DNA from: Pocillopora verrucosa
Taxonomy: Eukaryota; Cnidaria; Anthozoa; Scleractinia; Pocilloporidae
Assembly (NCBI RefSeq): GCF_036669915.1
Contig: NC_089316.1
Location: forward strand, 26,672,825 to 26,736,824
Direction of reading: 5' to 3'
Length of the DNA: 64,000 nucleotides
Shown one piece after another: positions 1-11,238 of this stretch (the stretch's first letter is position 1; the number at the start of each line of letters is the position of its first letter). Under the pieces are notes generated by a model. That model made no database searches and was not told where the DNA came from. It saw only the letters and a program-made list of their open reading frames with translations. The position numbers were made by a program, and so were the translations under genes.

Positions 1-2629
1 TTAGAGCCTTCTTGTATCATGCTGTTACATGTACTCGATGTGTCTGTGTGTGGTTCAGAAGCTGTTAATGTGTAATCAATTGACTTGACCTCTGATGAAG
101 GCTTTGAATGACACAAAATACATGCAATCACCTCCACTGTCTTTCCAAGTCCCATTTCATCAGCTAAAATTCCTCCAAGAGGCAGGGATGGCTGGCAGAA
201 TCTTTCTTTTGTAAGTCTAAATTAATTGATATAAAGAAATTACTCAGGATGAAACATTTACAAATCACTAATTAAACCTTTGACTCCAACAAGTGACCAA
301 GACATAGTTTCTCCTTACAAATGCAATACAATATCAAGCAGCTTACTGATGAGAATAGCAAGAAAAGAAAAAATAACTACAAGATTATCACTTGATCCAA
401 CAAAAAATTCTCAGAACAAACTTTTATGAAATGTAAACACACAATATGTTCATTGCCAGCCTAGGACATCATGTTGTGTACAGAAACATTCCCTGGCCTA
501 AGGAGGTGGGGGAAGGGCAGAGATAGGAAATAAAGAAGGGTAAGGGTATTGATCTTAGGGGGGAGGGGGAAGAGGGGAGGGGGCATTACATATAGTTCAC
601 TATGATGTGCAACCTTCTCACCCTCCCCTCCCCTCTCCTTCTCATCAGCTTTCTGCTCAGGGGGAGGGGGGACATGACATATAACTCTATAATGTCCAAC
701 CTTCTCACCCTCCCCTCACCTCTCTTTCTCATTGACTTTCTAGCTTACAGATGATAAGTTTAAGGTATTGGGGTGAAAAAAATGGGTCACATAGCCCACT
801 TTATGTTCATTTATCATAACTGCCATTCATGTACCTTCCAGTATAAGGACTGTAGTAAATCATCTTTCCATCCAAACTGTGAATTTTCTGCCATAATGGG
901 TGAAGACTATGAGCTGCAAGTATATGAAAAAGAAACAAATTCATGATTTTTTTTTTACTTTTTAACTCTAAAGTGTATCAAATTTTGTGGGAGATGTGGT
1001 GAATGAGTGATCAGTGCACAGGACTCCGGGTTGAGAGATCCAGCTTAAGGACCTGGCTGGGTCAGTGTGTCTCTCTCTCCACCCAGGAGTATAAATGGAA
1101 ACTGGTGAACTGTCAGGGAATGAAATGCTGGGAGGGATAACCTTTTGATCTGGGAGTTAAAGGGTTAAAAACCAGAAAAAGCACTGGCTGGATGGGCCTC
1201 TTAGCTCTGGTACAGACTTGCTCTGTTACTTATTCATTTAATACCAACTAGCACCAAAAGCAACCAAGGAATTCCATAGTTCTGAGTAATAAACATGTAT
1301 TTGGCAATACAAAGACTCTTTAAACCTTTCACTCCCACAAGTGACCAAGACAGAATTTCTCCTTACAATATCAATACAATATCAAGCAGGCAGGTGATGA
1401 GAATAGAGAAGAATGTCAACCATGGGATTATTAGTTGATCCAATACAAAATTCTCTAAACTAACATCATATGAATTGTATGGTAGACAGTAAGGAGAATT
1501 ACCAATTAGATCTTGGGAGTGGAAGGGCTAAGGTAATATTCTACTTACCATCAATTTCTTTCCTTTGACATCCACATGTCACTTGACAAGCAAGTTCTCT
1601 CTGTAACATCCATTCAACAGCTCTTCTTTGATAACCTCTTAGCACAGGTCTGAGATGAGGATGCTGTACATCAAAATCATTTGCTCCATTACATCTGTTG
1701 ATTTCTGCATTAAGACTACAATTGTTATCTTTGTCTGTATCAAGTACATGGCAAAGGGGTGTATTTGAGAGAGAAGACCTTGGTACAGACGTGGACGAGC
1801 AATTGCTTTCGCGAACTACCTTGATAGCATTGTAAAGTTCATCAAAACCTTTGTCTACTCCTGCATTATTGCAGTCCAGCAAAACAGAGTCATCGCCTCT
1901 TGCAGATATGTTATAAAACCATTCTATTAACACTTTCATCAACTGGTCTATTTTCCTATTTTTGACATCAGCGCATGCAGAAGACATCTCGGTTAAGCCA
2001 TTCTCCTTCAAACACACAACAACTTCCCAGCTTTCTTTTAAAATATGTTGCTCTGGTTTCAGCACTAGGGAAATCATACCTTTGTTTTGCAGGTAAACTA
2101 ATGCTTCGAGTTGATGTGTGGAAACGGAAGGAACTGTTGCTTTAAAAGAGGCATGTCTCAAGCTGCCATTATTTAACTCAAACAAGTTCTTGTCATCTGT
2201 TATTGAATGCTGTGGCTCAAAGGAAAGTTTTATCACGACGCAGTGATAACAATCCACAGTCCACAAGTCATCAGAGATACCAGTTCCATTCTGTGATTTC
2301 AATTCATCACGTTGCGTTTCACTCGTGCACAAATTGATGTTAAACAAACCTAACTGACATACACAGGTTTGCGGGTAAGAGTTTTCCAGATTGAGCTCGA
2401 TGCTTCTGTTACGATCAAATGCCTTTTGTCTCTTCTTCTTCCGAGGACTCGAAGCTGTTGGAGTGTTAGTTTCATCATTGACTGAAGAGGAATCAATAAA
2501 ATTCATCGTGGTCTGGTAAGTGGAGCCTGAAGCCGGCAAATGGAAATCAAGCATGTTCCAGGTCAATTCTGCTCGCTTGTCTTCACTGAACCTCTCAGGT
2601 GGCCTCTGCTTTCGCTTCCTATTTGACAT
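1..2629 (-). CDS. SHPRH: SHPRH, E3 ubiquitin ligase / SNF2 helicase (N-terminal part; runs off the window)
   Basis: SHPRH is a nuclear SNF2-family ATPase and RING E3 ligase that polyubiquitinates PCNA in DNA damage tolerance. Three coding exons are visible: 1549-2629, 835-913 and 1-201, joined with consistent phases and GT-AG ends. The start is placed at 2629 rather than at an in-frame ATG at 2677, because the residues from 2629 ([14 protein letters not shown]) match the N-terminus I know for vertebrate SHPRH. Exon 1 ends with a helicase Q-motif-like segment ([17 protein letters not shown]). Exon 2 gives [20 protein letters not shown], and exon 3 carries the Walker A region [16 protein letters not shown]. 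The linker-histone, PHD and RING regions expected for the family would lie beyond position 1. The middle of exon 1 is poorly conserved. Identification is strong; the exact start is likely but not proven. Confidence 0.9.
272..430. repeat. MITE copy, degraded right end
   Basis: Left end TTAAACCTTTGACTCC followed by AAGTGACCAAGAC and TTTCTCCTTACA, the same order as the intact copies elsewhere in the window. The right end is decayed. Lies in SHPRH intron 2. Confidence 0.6.
577..748. repeat. Tandem duplication of about 85 bp with G-rich and C-rich tracts
   Basis: In SHPRH intron 2, a unit starting with a GGGGAGGGGG tract and containing ACATATA..., CAACCTTCTCACCCTCCCCT and a pyrimidine run occurs twice, at about 577-660 and 661-748. 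An extra G-run block (560-592) precedes it. The G-runs could form a quadruplex, or pair with the C-runs downstream. Confidence 0.7.
988..1225 (+). mobile_element. tRNA-derived SINE (family 2), degraded, antisense to SHPRH
   Basis: Contains GGACTCCGGGTTGAGAG, a decayed box B region, CTCTCTCCACCCAGGAGTATAAATGG, GAACTGTCAGGGAA, AATGCTGGGAGGG and GATGGGCCTCTTAGCTC in the order I recognise from a very common cnidarian tRNA-related SINE. Part of its middle is replaced by a MITE end (GGGAGTTAAAGGGTTAA). Sits in SHPRH intron 1. Other fragments lie at 13.6 kb and 22.7 kb. Confidence 0.6.
1320..1532. repeat. MITE copy, subtype A1
   Basis: Ends TAAACCTTTCACTCCC and GGGAGTGGAAGGGCTAA form imperfect inverted termini. 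The internal part has AGTGACCAAGACAGAATTTC, TTAGTTGATCCAATAC and GTATGGTAGACAGTAAGG, shared with the copies at 13.8, 24.6 and 34.1 kb. In SHPRH intron 1, just downstream of the exon 1 donor. Confidence 0.8.
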
Positions 2630-5600
2630 CGTTGGAAATTCTTTCCCTCGAAAAGACGAAACGCTTTCGATTAACAATCTCAGTGATTTACAACCAAAAA
2701 TTCACCTGTGTTTATCAAAAATTCACTAGCGTTTGGTGTAAGCGTAAATGAATTGTCCCAGATCAAGCTATACCCAGGACCACGTGCGAGTTAGTTTGAT
2801 CTGGCCTCACTTTCGTGACGAGGGCACAGCTGATAAATTACTCGTTCTGATACCAATTGTTTTCCTTCTCAATGGCAGGAGTGTTTCATTTAGCTAGGTA
2901 GGCATTTAATAGCAGGTATGACATTTTCTAACGGAGATGCAGTATCAGATAGTCCATGAGCACAGATAAATTTCTGGTGTGTCCTCCTCTGATTGATAAA
3001 AATCTAAGTTAACAGACAGCCATCTAATTAACAAACTGCTTTCATGTACATGTTGCCATGCATTTGTTCAGTGATAAGATTGCAGATAACATCAAAATGT
3101 GGTAAGACCAAAAAAAGTCACACACAAGGAACAGCAGACTATCACTAATGCTCTTACCACATTTGAAAATCTCCTGTAATCTTTTAGTCTAGACTCATAG
3201 CCACGTGGAATCCATTTTATAAACACAAATTTCATTTTCTGACTATTTTCAAACTTTTTTCCTGTATTGTACGCCATTCCCAAGAGAAAAAAAAAATATA
3301 TGTGAACTTGTAAATCTATAATTCAAAGCATAAAAAAGCTTTTGTCACACCTGATACGAAAAAATTGGTTTTATTTAACTTAAAATTGTGATTAGCATTA
3401 CTTATAATAATTTGATGACAGTTACAGTAAATGTATTTACAAGCAAGTGTGTCATATTTACATACATCTCAGTATAATGAAAGTCTGGAATATCAATAAA
3501 TACTAGTAGTTACATAAATTAAGGTCATCCCTTATAGTTAATTATAGAATGGTACCTCAAAAACCTATAGGTCTTGCAAACTTTTTGTCAAATCAAGACT
3601 TCTTAGTCTTTTCTCAGTCTTGAGTCTTGTCATTTGAACATACTGCAATAAAGTGGCTGATACCTGAACTACAGGTAGTTCCTGCCTTTCAGTGGAGTCC
3701 TTCATATGGTGCACTAACATCAGATTTCTTTAATGATTTTTTTGGACATGATGGACTTTACTGAAAAGGACGGATTGCTCATAGCTCAACTGATATCTCC
3801 CAGAGGCAACACAAACAAGAGTATTACAATTCTAACGCAACATTTTCTGGTCAATAATAATGCATTCTGCTCATTGTAGTAAACAACACACATAACAAGA
3901 TCAAAAGCTACATATGTTTAGTCTTGGTGTATGATTTTTAAAGAAGAATCTTAGCATTGTGTTAGTCTAAGATCTCACCATTCCCTACCCTATCTAATTT
4001 ATCCATATTGTTTGACCGCTTCAGGCCAAGTAACCCAACCAATGAAAAAGTTAAAGTGAAATTATAAACTTGCCTGCTTGTTTTCACTCTATTTCCTCTA
4101 CAAACATATGGAATAATGTTGTTGTGATCACTGTAACTTCACTGCAAACCATGCTACACTCCCTATAGTAATTATAGAATTCATCAGGACCCTAATCTGC
4201 TTGTGGTGATCAGGATACTTACTGGTTGCCAAAAACATAAAAGATACTACATCTGCATCTGCTTTAGATCTACCCCTGGACAATTAAAAACCTAAACCCT
4301 TTACACCCTCACATCAGAATGCATATTCTCCATACTGTTCTCTACAGATTTCCTAGGGTACTGACAAGGAGAATTTATTTAACAGTAAAGGACTTTTTTT
4401 GTTGGTGATCTTTTTCTTTATTCTCATGACCTTAATGTGCGATTCAGGGGTGATATTGTTTGGAGAAATTAGATCCTAGTCACTCATTTGGGTCACAGAG
4501 TTAAGAAAATTGCAATAGTATCTAAATTTAAAACTTCTGATTCCATTGGTAAACTCAAGATTGTCATAGTACCAAAAATTGAAACTTCTGATTCCATCAG
4601 TAAACTCAAGAATAACAACAGACCTTAAGTCAGAAAGTAAATTCTTTGTAGAAATTAATGAAATTCAGTGCTCTTAATTAAAAAAAAAAGAAAAAAAAAA
4701 CACTTGAAACATTAATGAATTTTGTACAGGGTGAACAAAATACTATGTACAATGCAGGAAAATTAAAAATAAGCTCTCCTAGGAAAGAAAAGAAAAGACT
4801 ATGAAAGGGCAAAAGGAAACTATACACAAAGTTGCTAATAATTAAAAAAACTAGTATGGAAATTGAACAGCTCATCACTGTCATTGTGATTTTGCAGTAA
4901 AACATGTCCTTTAACTTTCTGCAAAGGTTTCAATTTCCTGAAAAAACTTTAATCAGCCCAACAAAAACCACTTATACTTATTTTTTTTAACTAGCATGTC
5001 TAGCAAAGTGGTAATATTAGGGACCTTTTTAAGCATTTAAGACAAAAACACTGAGGAAGATTATTATTAACACATGAATCTCTATTTTTAGTTAGAATTT
5101 TGCAAATAGCTGCAAATTTTGCAAATAGCTGCAAGTTGGTACTATTACTGTTAGCTGCAAATGGCTGGATGTGTTTACCATCTCTTGTGGCAACATAACT
5201 GAACTGCAGCATAACACTGGCAGCAGTGTTTGGTTCCAAATGGAAACTTAATTAATTTGCAGTCTGGGTTTCTGTTCTCAAGCCATGCAAATTTAAGTGA
5301 TTTCACATTGTTTTTTTTTTTTTTTTTTTGCAGAGGATGGCTAAGAAAAGTACAAAGTTCTTATACCCACAAGATGAGCTATCCTTCTTTCCATAAGATC
5401 TTTTGTTTTGCCATGTCCTCATTGCCATCACCACATTAGTTTGTTTAAGGTCTCTTATCACTTCTACAATACTTTAAAAAAAATCTAAGGATTTCACTTT
5501 GTGAGATTTACAAGGAGAGCAAAAAAAAAACCATAGAAATGCTTAAAATTAATTATGAAAAAATATTAACATTTTGATTTCTGATTTATCTTTCTACAAG

Positions 5601-5704
5601 AATCCTACTGAGCTTGGTGAATATTTTTACAAGTTAAGTAATTAATAGACAAAAAATAAATTAGACATTAAAAACTATTTCCTAAACTCACATGGTACAA
5701 GAAA
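2630..5704. other. Intergenic: SHPRH 5' flank and RNF19 3' flank
   Basis: No gene supported. The left part should hold the SHPRH promoter (a CACGTG E-box is present near 2783); the right part should hold the RNF19 3' UTR. One MITE copy lies at 4292-4503. The rest is AT-rich with poly-A/T runs (4680-4700, about 5311-5330). Short open frames here look like chance. Confidence 0.6.
4292..4503. repeat. MITE copy, subtype B (reverse orientation)
   Basis: Begins TAAACCCTTTACACCC and ends near CAGAGTTAAG. Contains the subtype B landmarks GAATGCATATTCTCCATACTG and TTGTTGGTGATC...TTTATTCTCATGACC. Intergenic, downstream of RNF19. Confidence 0.75.
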
Positions 5705-8700
5705 TTAATCATCTTCATTGCTACCAACACTTTCGAGGACCGATAAACTGTCCTTATCCACTGTGCTTCCTTGGTGAGAGATGTTAGTTACAGATGTTCT
5801 ATCTACAACATCAGTTTCCATTACCATAGCCTCTGCAATAGATGAAGATGTTCCTATTCCATCACAAGAATTGATGTTAAAATTGTCAAAGCTGCTGGCT
5901 ATGCTCACAGTGCAGCTTCTAGGACCAGGTATGAGGGATGCATGACTGTCGCCGTCACCAACACCTCTTGGGCCAATTGTACCACTGTCTAAGCTGGAAC
6001 AGTCCTGACTCATGCTGATACTGGGTTGCTTGCCACTTTCTGTGTCTAAGGGGGATGATACTAAGTCAGCATAGTACAGTGGTAAAAGCACACTGCTCCC
6101 ACAATTGGAATAATTGTAACCCTAACCCTAATTCTGAACCCAAGATCTGATTGTTAATTCTCCCCTCTAGATGTGACACATTTCCTTGTAAATAAGTTAT
6201 GAGAATTTGGTGTTAGATCAAGATAACAACTTCTATCTGACAAGTTTGAGTATTCTCATGACTTGTTTGCTGGATAATGTTCAACTGATACAGGGAGAAG
6301 TTACATGTTGATCACTTTTGGGAGTTAAAGGGTTGCATTCCCTTGAAAGACATCTTAAAATTCTTCAATTAACTCTCACATGACTTAACCCCCTTAGTAT
6401 CTTGCTATTTTTTTAAAATTCACTTTGCCAATTCATTTTAACAGGGCTCTAAAGTGAGACTTAACCCTATCCTTCTCATAAGTGACCAGAAAGTAATTTC
6501 TCCTCACAGTATCAATACATTTTCAAGCAGAGAGGAAACGAGAAGAACAAAAACATCAACTGAGAGATTTTGTTCGAGTTTACATCAAATTCTCAGGGCT
6601 ATGGTTGTAGTGTAAGTTTGACAGATGCTGAGTAAAATTAGTATTTGGATATTGGTTAGGAATGAAAGGTTATAGTATCCTCATTTGCTTCAAGACAAAG
6701 TCACTCTGTAGATCGCTTTATATTGTGCTAATATAAATTTGTCAAGCATTGTAATAAGACAATTAGCATTTGATTACCTGTTCCTGTGTTGTTGACAGTG
6801 GCCACAACTGTCACCACCCCTGTTGAAGACCCCTTTTCTCCAACTCTCATGCTGCTTCTGCTGCTAGATTGTGATGTACCAAACACCCCAGCGACACTGG
6901 CTGGCCCAGGGTCTCCATCTTCGTCAAAATCAAGGTTCACTCCCTTGCCATTGCGAATATTTGTTACTGTTGCACAGCCTCCACTGCGGCACAGAGAAAC
7001 TGGCACAACACCATAGATATACCCAAGAGCAATTGGTACCCCAACACCCACGGTAAGTGCAGCTAGGATGGGGGATGCAAGGACAGAAAGGGTGACTGCC
7101 CCAGTGATGGCAAAGTTCCGCTTCCTTCTTGACTGATATGGCTTGTCATACTTGTCATGCACCTGTATAAAACAATGTAACCCTTAAACTCCCAAGATCT
7201 GATTGTTAATTCTCCCTTATGATTGCTACACATTTCCTAATGAGAATTTGGTGTTAGGTCGAGATAGCAAGCTCTACCTGATAAGTTTGAGTACTCTCAA
7301 AACCTGTCTGTTTATATCGACATTAAAAGAATAAGTTAGATATAAATCACTTCTAAGAGTTAAGGTAGAATGCACGTGTCATTTAGGCCAACTTAAAGAA
7401 TCCTGAGAAGTAAAAATTTAAGAAGTTTACACTCGCATCACATAAAAACCAACTGCTTCTGTTTGAGCAATTTACCTGGAAGATAGCAATATTTCCCCTT
7501 AATCTGAGCTGCAGTACAGGACAAAGAAACCAAAAGATTTCTTTATAGCTTTTTGTAATAAGATAATTCAAAACAGTGCCTTAAAGCCAAGAAAAAACTT
7601 TCGTAGGTGCCAAAAGGCTCTTTTGAACAAATATGGTGTGCAAATTTCTCTTCATTCCTTCTTCTGGCATTTTCCTGCCTTGTCAAGGAATAAGTTTTAA
7701 CTCAGATTATTTTTCATCAACCTAACACAAAACATTCCTCCTCAAATAAGAGAACCAACTTAGTGATAATCATTCCCCTTGCTTTCTCATGATCAGAGGT
7801 ATTTCTGTTAAAATGAGGTGGATTGTGTATATATGTACACAGAACTTAACAGTGAAAGACAAATCCCTTACAGTGACTCTGACAGCCAATAGAAGGCTCT
7901 TACCTGTCGGCCAACATACACGGGAATACCAATTACCATGGCAGGAAGAACCACCCCTGCAGCAAGAGCTATTCCAAGAGGTGCACCTATGAGTGTTCCC
8001 ATTTGCCAGAGGATTTTCTTCTTGCGACTCCAAGGCTTTTTACCCCAAAAGGTACAACCAGAAGGACTAGAGTGAGAAAACAAGATTTTTTCCAAATAAT
8101 TCATACTAGATTTGATCACAATCAAAACAAAATTATTGAATGTGATTGGTTAATACCAACCCTATTTTAACACTAAAAGGACAAGGCAAGTGTCTTGCTT
8201 GTAATTGGGCAGTGTATGAAGACAGTATATGCATCAAACCTGCGTAAATGGACAGTGTGCATCATGCGCAAGATCTTTCCATGCATTTTGCAGAGTTAAC
8301 TGTTGTTTTACATGGAAAGGTATAACCAATGGCTAGTTTGTTTCTTGTCATTTGACAGTTTCGTAAATCTAAATTGATTAGATTTTTTTGCGTCATCCAA
8401 TTCTGCCTATGACCATACATGTGATTTATAAGTCAGACTTCCACTTTACAGCAGTTTTATATTGTATAGGAAAGAGTGGAGTCCAATTCCCCTCTTGTGT
8501 TTTGTGACAACATGGACTGAAATTGTGGATGTCACCTCATAAAAAAAGGAAAACTTTTTACTGTTTTTGGTTGGGAGTGATTCCAAAGATTCTACCACTT
8601 GAATCTTTTCAGAAGTTGTCAAGCATGCAAACTTTGTTTGTATGCAAGTATGTCCTATTCAGGTTGAAACAAAATTTACAGCCCTTAGTGCTTGTTGACT

Positions 8701-10028
8701 TAGATTGGTTGAGCTGAGCAGAAAAATATTTGGCTCTTGGTCATGATGCATGGCCTGCAATGCACTTGGTCCATACATCATAAACTGGGGCCAATATTTT
8801 TTCATCCGGCCCACCCACCCAGTCAATAAGTACGAAATACTCCAGGGCAGAATTACGCTGCGGTTCAGCCCAGGCTTGCTCCTGAACTTCTTGACCTCCA
8901 CCCCGCAGTGCTAAATTAAACTCCACATCTCCCACGCATATAATTATAAGAATATGACGTTCAAGTTTGATTTTCACAAAGGCCAAAGCTTGTGAAGGTA
9001 TTTTTACATCACTACCTTTACACATCTTTCTAAACAACTTCCAGTACAACAGGATTACTTTACAGTGCCTCATTAGAAGATAACCTTAGATTACTGCATA
9101 GAAAATGGGAAAATCCCAAGGTAACTGGCTAGGGAAGGTCTGTTGTCTAAAATAGAGTCCGCAGTGGTACCATTAAGGTACATGAATCAAATTCTAAAAA
9201 TAAAATGAAAATGAAATACCTCAAGTAATGAAGATCTGATATTTCCTTCATACATAACCAACAAAACTCTGCTCCACACACTGCACAAGTCATATGATTA
9301 CATGAACCATCATCCATCTTGATAATAAAAGCTCCACATCTCGGACATGGCTTCATGTCATCTGAGCCATTTGAGCTTCTTCCTTCAGATCCAGAGATGG
9401 ATTTGATGTGAGTAGCTCGCCGAAGTCGTGCTGCATCACAAGTCAAATTAGGATGCCATATTTGCTTGCAGTGATAACAGAACTCAGTGTTACATCCCGG
9501 TCTTTCACACTGCAGTTTCGGGCAGCTTGCACATCCCGATGCTATGACTGCAAAGCCGCAGTCCGGAGCGGGACACCAACGACAATCAGGATCAGCAACT
9601 AATGTCCTTCGAAGAGTAAACTCGTCATATTTGGCCATAAGGACATCATCATTTAAAATCAGTTTTATATCATTCGGATGAAATCTTTCTGAACACTCAG
9701 GACATGTTAAGTTCACTCGCGATTCATTTATTTCGATTGTCATATACTGCCGCAAGCACTCAAAACATGATCGATGTTCACAAGTTGAGATTTCTGGGAA
9801 CAGAGATTTCGCTCTCATTGCATAACAAACTGGACAAATAGCCAGTGCCTCAGTGCTGTTTTTTCGAGTGAATTTATCCGTCGTGTTCTCGCCTTTGTAC
9901 GTCTTTGATCGTCCAAACAATCGTCTAAGTGAAAATCTCCGATCGTCGTTTCCATTTTGTTTCGAAGACGGCTCGTTCATAACAGTTCCTTTGCTTCTTT
10001 CCACATCAGTACCACTGTCTTTCGCCAT
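5705..10028 (-). CDS. RNF19: RNF19-type RBR E3 ubiquitin ligase
   Basis: RBR E3 ligase anchored in ER or other endomembranes by two membrane segments. Coding exons 9220-10028, 7904-8066, 6778-7162 and 5705-6060 join in phase to a 570-residue protein. RING1 spans about C65-C112, the IBR about residues 149-200, and RING2 about C228-C259. The expected catalytic cysteine is C243, in [10 protein letters not shown]. Exon 2 encodes [20 protein letters not shown] and the first hydrophobic stretch. Exon 3 holds the second, ending [17 protein letters not shown], which is close to human RNF19A/B. The C-terminal tail is short (about 210 residues after the second membrane segment) and ends in acidic NEDD. 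The vertebrate proteins are longer (about 730-840). A probable 5' UTR intron runs from a donor just below 10620 to an acceptor at 10055. One ancestral gene for RNF19A and RNF19B is likely. Confidence 0.92.
6121..6334. repeat. MITE copy, subtype A2
   Basis: Contains CAAGATCTGATTGTTAATTCTCC, ACACATTTCCTTGTAA, TTGGTGTTAGATCAAGATAA, then GGGAGTTAAAGGGTT at the right. The left terminus abuts a short CCCTAACCCTAA run. In RNF19 intron 3, next to the exon 4 acceptor. Confidence 0.75.
6461..6673. repeat. MITE copy, diverged
   Basis: Starts TTAACCCTATCCTTCTCATA, followed by AGTGACCAGAAAGTAATTTC and CAGTATCAATACA, and ends near GAATGAAAGGTTATAG. In RNF19 intron 3. Confidence 0.6.
7178..7364. repeat. 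MITE copy, subtype A2
   Basis: Starts TAACCCTTAAACTCCCAAGA and ends AAGAGTTAAGG, with internal TTTGGTGTTAGG...GATAGCAAGCTCTACC. In RNF19 intron 2, only about 15 bp upstream of exon 3 in the sense of transcription. Confidence 0.75.
8680..9073 (-). other. Unrecognised open segment in RNF19 intron 1, probably transposon debris
   Basis: The minus strand stays open for about 110 codons and contains phrases such as [19 protein letters not shown] and [18 protein letters not shown]. An overlapping frame reads [21 protein letters not shown] recall similar fragments scattered in coral genomes, which suggests an interspersed repeat rather than an exon. No splice sites or domain support a host gene. Confidence 0.3.
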
Positions 10029-11238
10029 GAATTTAATTAAATCCCCCGTTCAAACTAAACACAAAACACAATTATCAACGTTACTTCATTGAATCAAATC
10101 TGTCACGTATTGCACATTCGTGCGATTTTCCTCCCCATCTCAGGGCACGAGCTTCAATTTATACACTTATAGAGCACTCAACAGTCTAAAAATATGGTGC
10201 CGACGACAAAAGTGGCACAATCTTGTAAGCCATTACGCGTTAAAAAGACGAATTTAGCTTCACATGTAAATTTTCCTTTTCATAGGTCCGTAATAATACT
10301 GAATAACATCAAATAATTTCTCATGTTCGCGGATACAATTGATAGGCCTTACTACTAACTTTACCCCAGCATCCGATGATCTGCCGAAACACAGAAATAA
10401 AATTACTAAGAGACTACGAAAGATCTTTCCATCTCGTTTTTTTCTCCAGAATCTTCCGTTAGCGACGGCAGTGTAACCCAAACAATTTAAACCTCTACTA
10501 GATATCTGCCAAAGTTTCGAAGTGTGTCAACCTATCGCAGCAGAATAATTTCATGAAAAGGAAAAGCTACTTAATCGGTAACTCAAAGGAAAAAACTTAT
10601 GACGAATAATCTTCCTTACCTTTCCTGGTTACACGATCTCCTGCGTCAAATTTCAAAATTAGATGTCAAACATTCCACTTTACAACGCCTTATAGCTCGA
10701 CCGAGTTCAAGCGCACGAACGCGAATTTGACACGAGAAAACAGTATCTGTTGTTAATTTTTCTCAAAAGAAACTCAAGTTTCGAAGACTAGAAATTCCCT
10801 TCAAATGTATTCTTGCTGAGCAAAACCTTTACTTCGGTCGCATTTCCGTTTTAAACAACAAAGCTGAATTTGAATGCTGTTCAACCTTGCAACTTAGAAC
10901 AGTCTAGCCGTTTCCAGGCGAATACGTGAGAGCTGAATAATACTAAACCTAAGACTGACACGAAACTGCTGTTGAGAGAATATAACGAATTCTATCAAGA
11001 GGTAGGAACAACAAGGGAGGCAAATAGACTTCTCAATCGCCAACGGCAAAATAAACGGTTGTCTTATCCGGATCTTTCCTCGACCGATCTTGAATTGTTT
11101 TGCTCCAGATCATGTGACCACTCAAGTGAAGACTGACGTCACACGTTTCCCTTTCCACTAGTTCCCATGCCTTCGGAGACAATAGAACAATTGACTTGTG
11201 GAAGCTGTGAGCAGGATGCAAGTTAAAATATTGGTCAA
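10029..11238. promoter_or_regulatory. Divergent intergenic region between RNF19 (-) and the PRKCSH-like gene (+)
   Basis: Contains the probable RNF19 5' UTR exon ending at 10620 (AAAG|GTAAGG on the minus strand) and its acceptor at 10055 (GTGTTTAG). The remainder, with scattered CG-containing stretches, presumably serves as promoter for both genes. No TATA box was identified. Confidence 0.5.

Noticed and set aside
2520-2729. Plus-strand open frame overlapping SHPRH exon 1
   Set aside because: Antisense to a well-supported coding exon; no independent evidence.
6112-6128. Interstitial telomere repeat (CCCTAACCCTAA)
   Set aside because: Only about two units, at the border of a MITE whose own end is CCCTTTAA-like; not evidence of a telomere.
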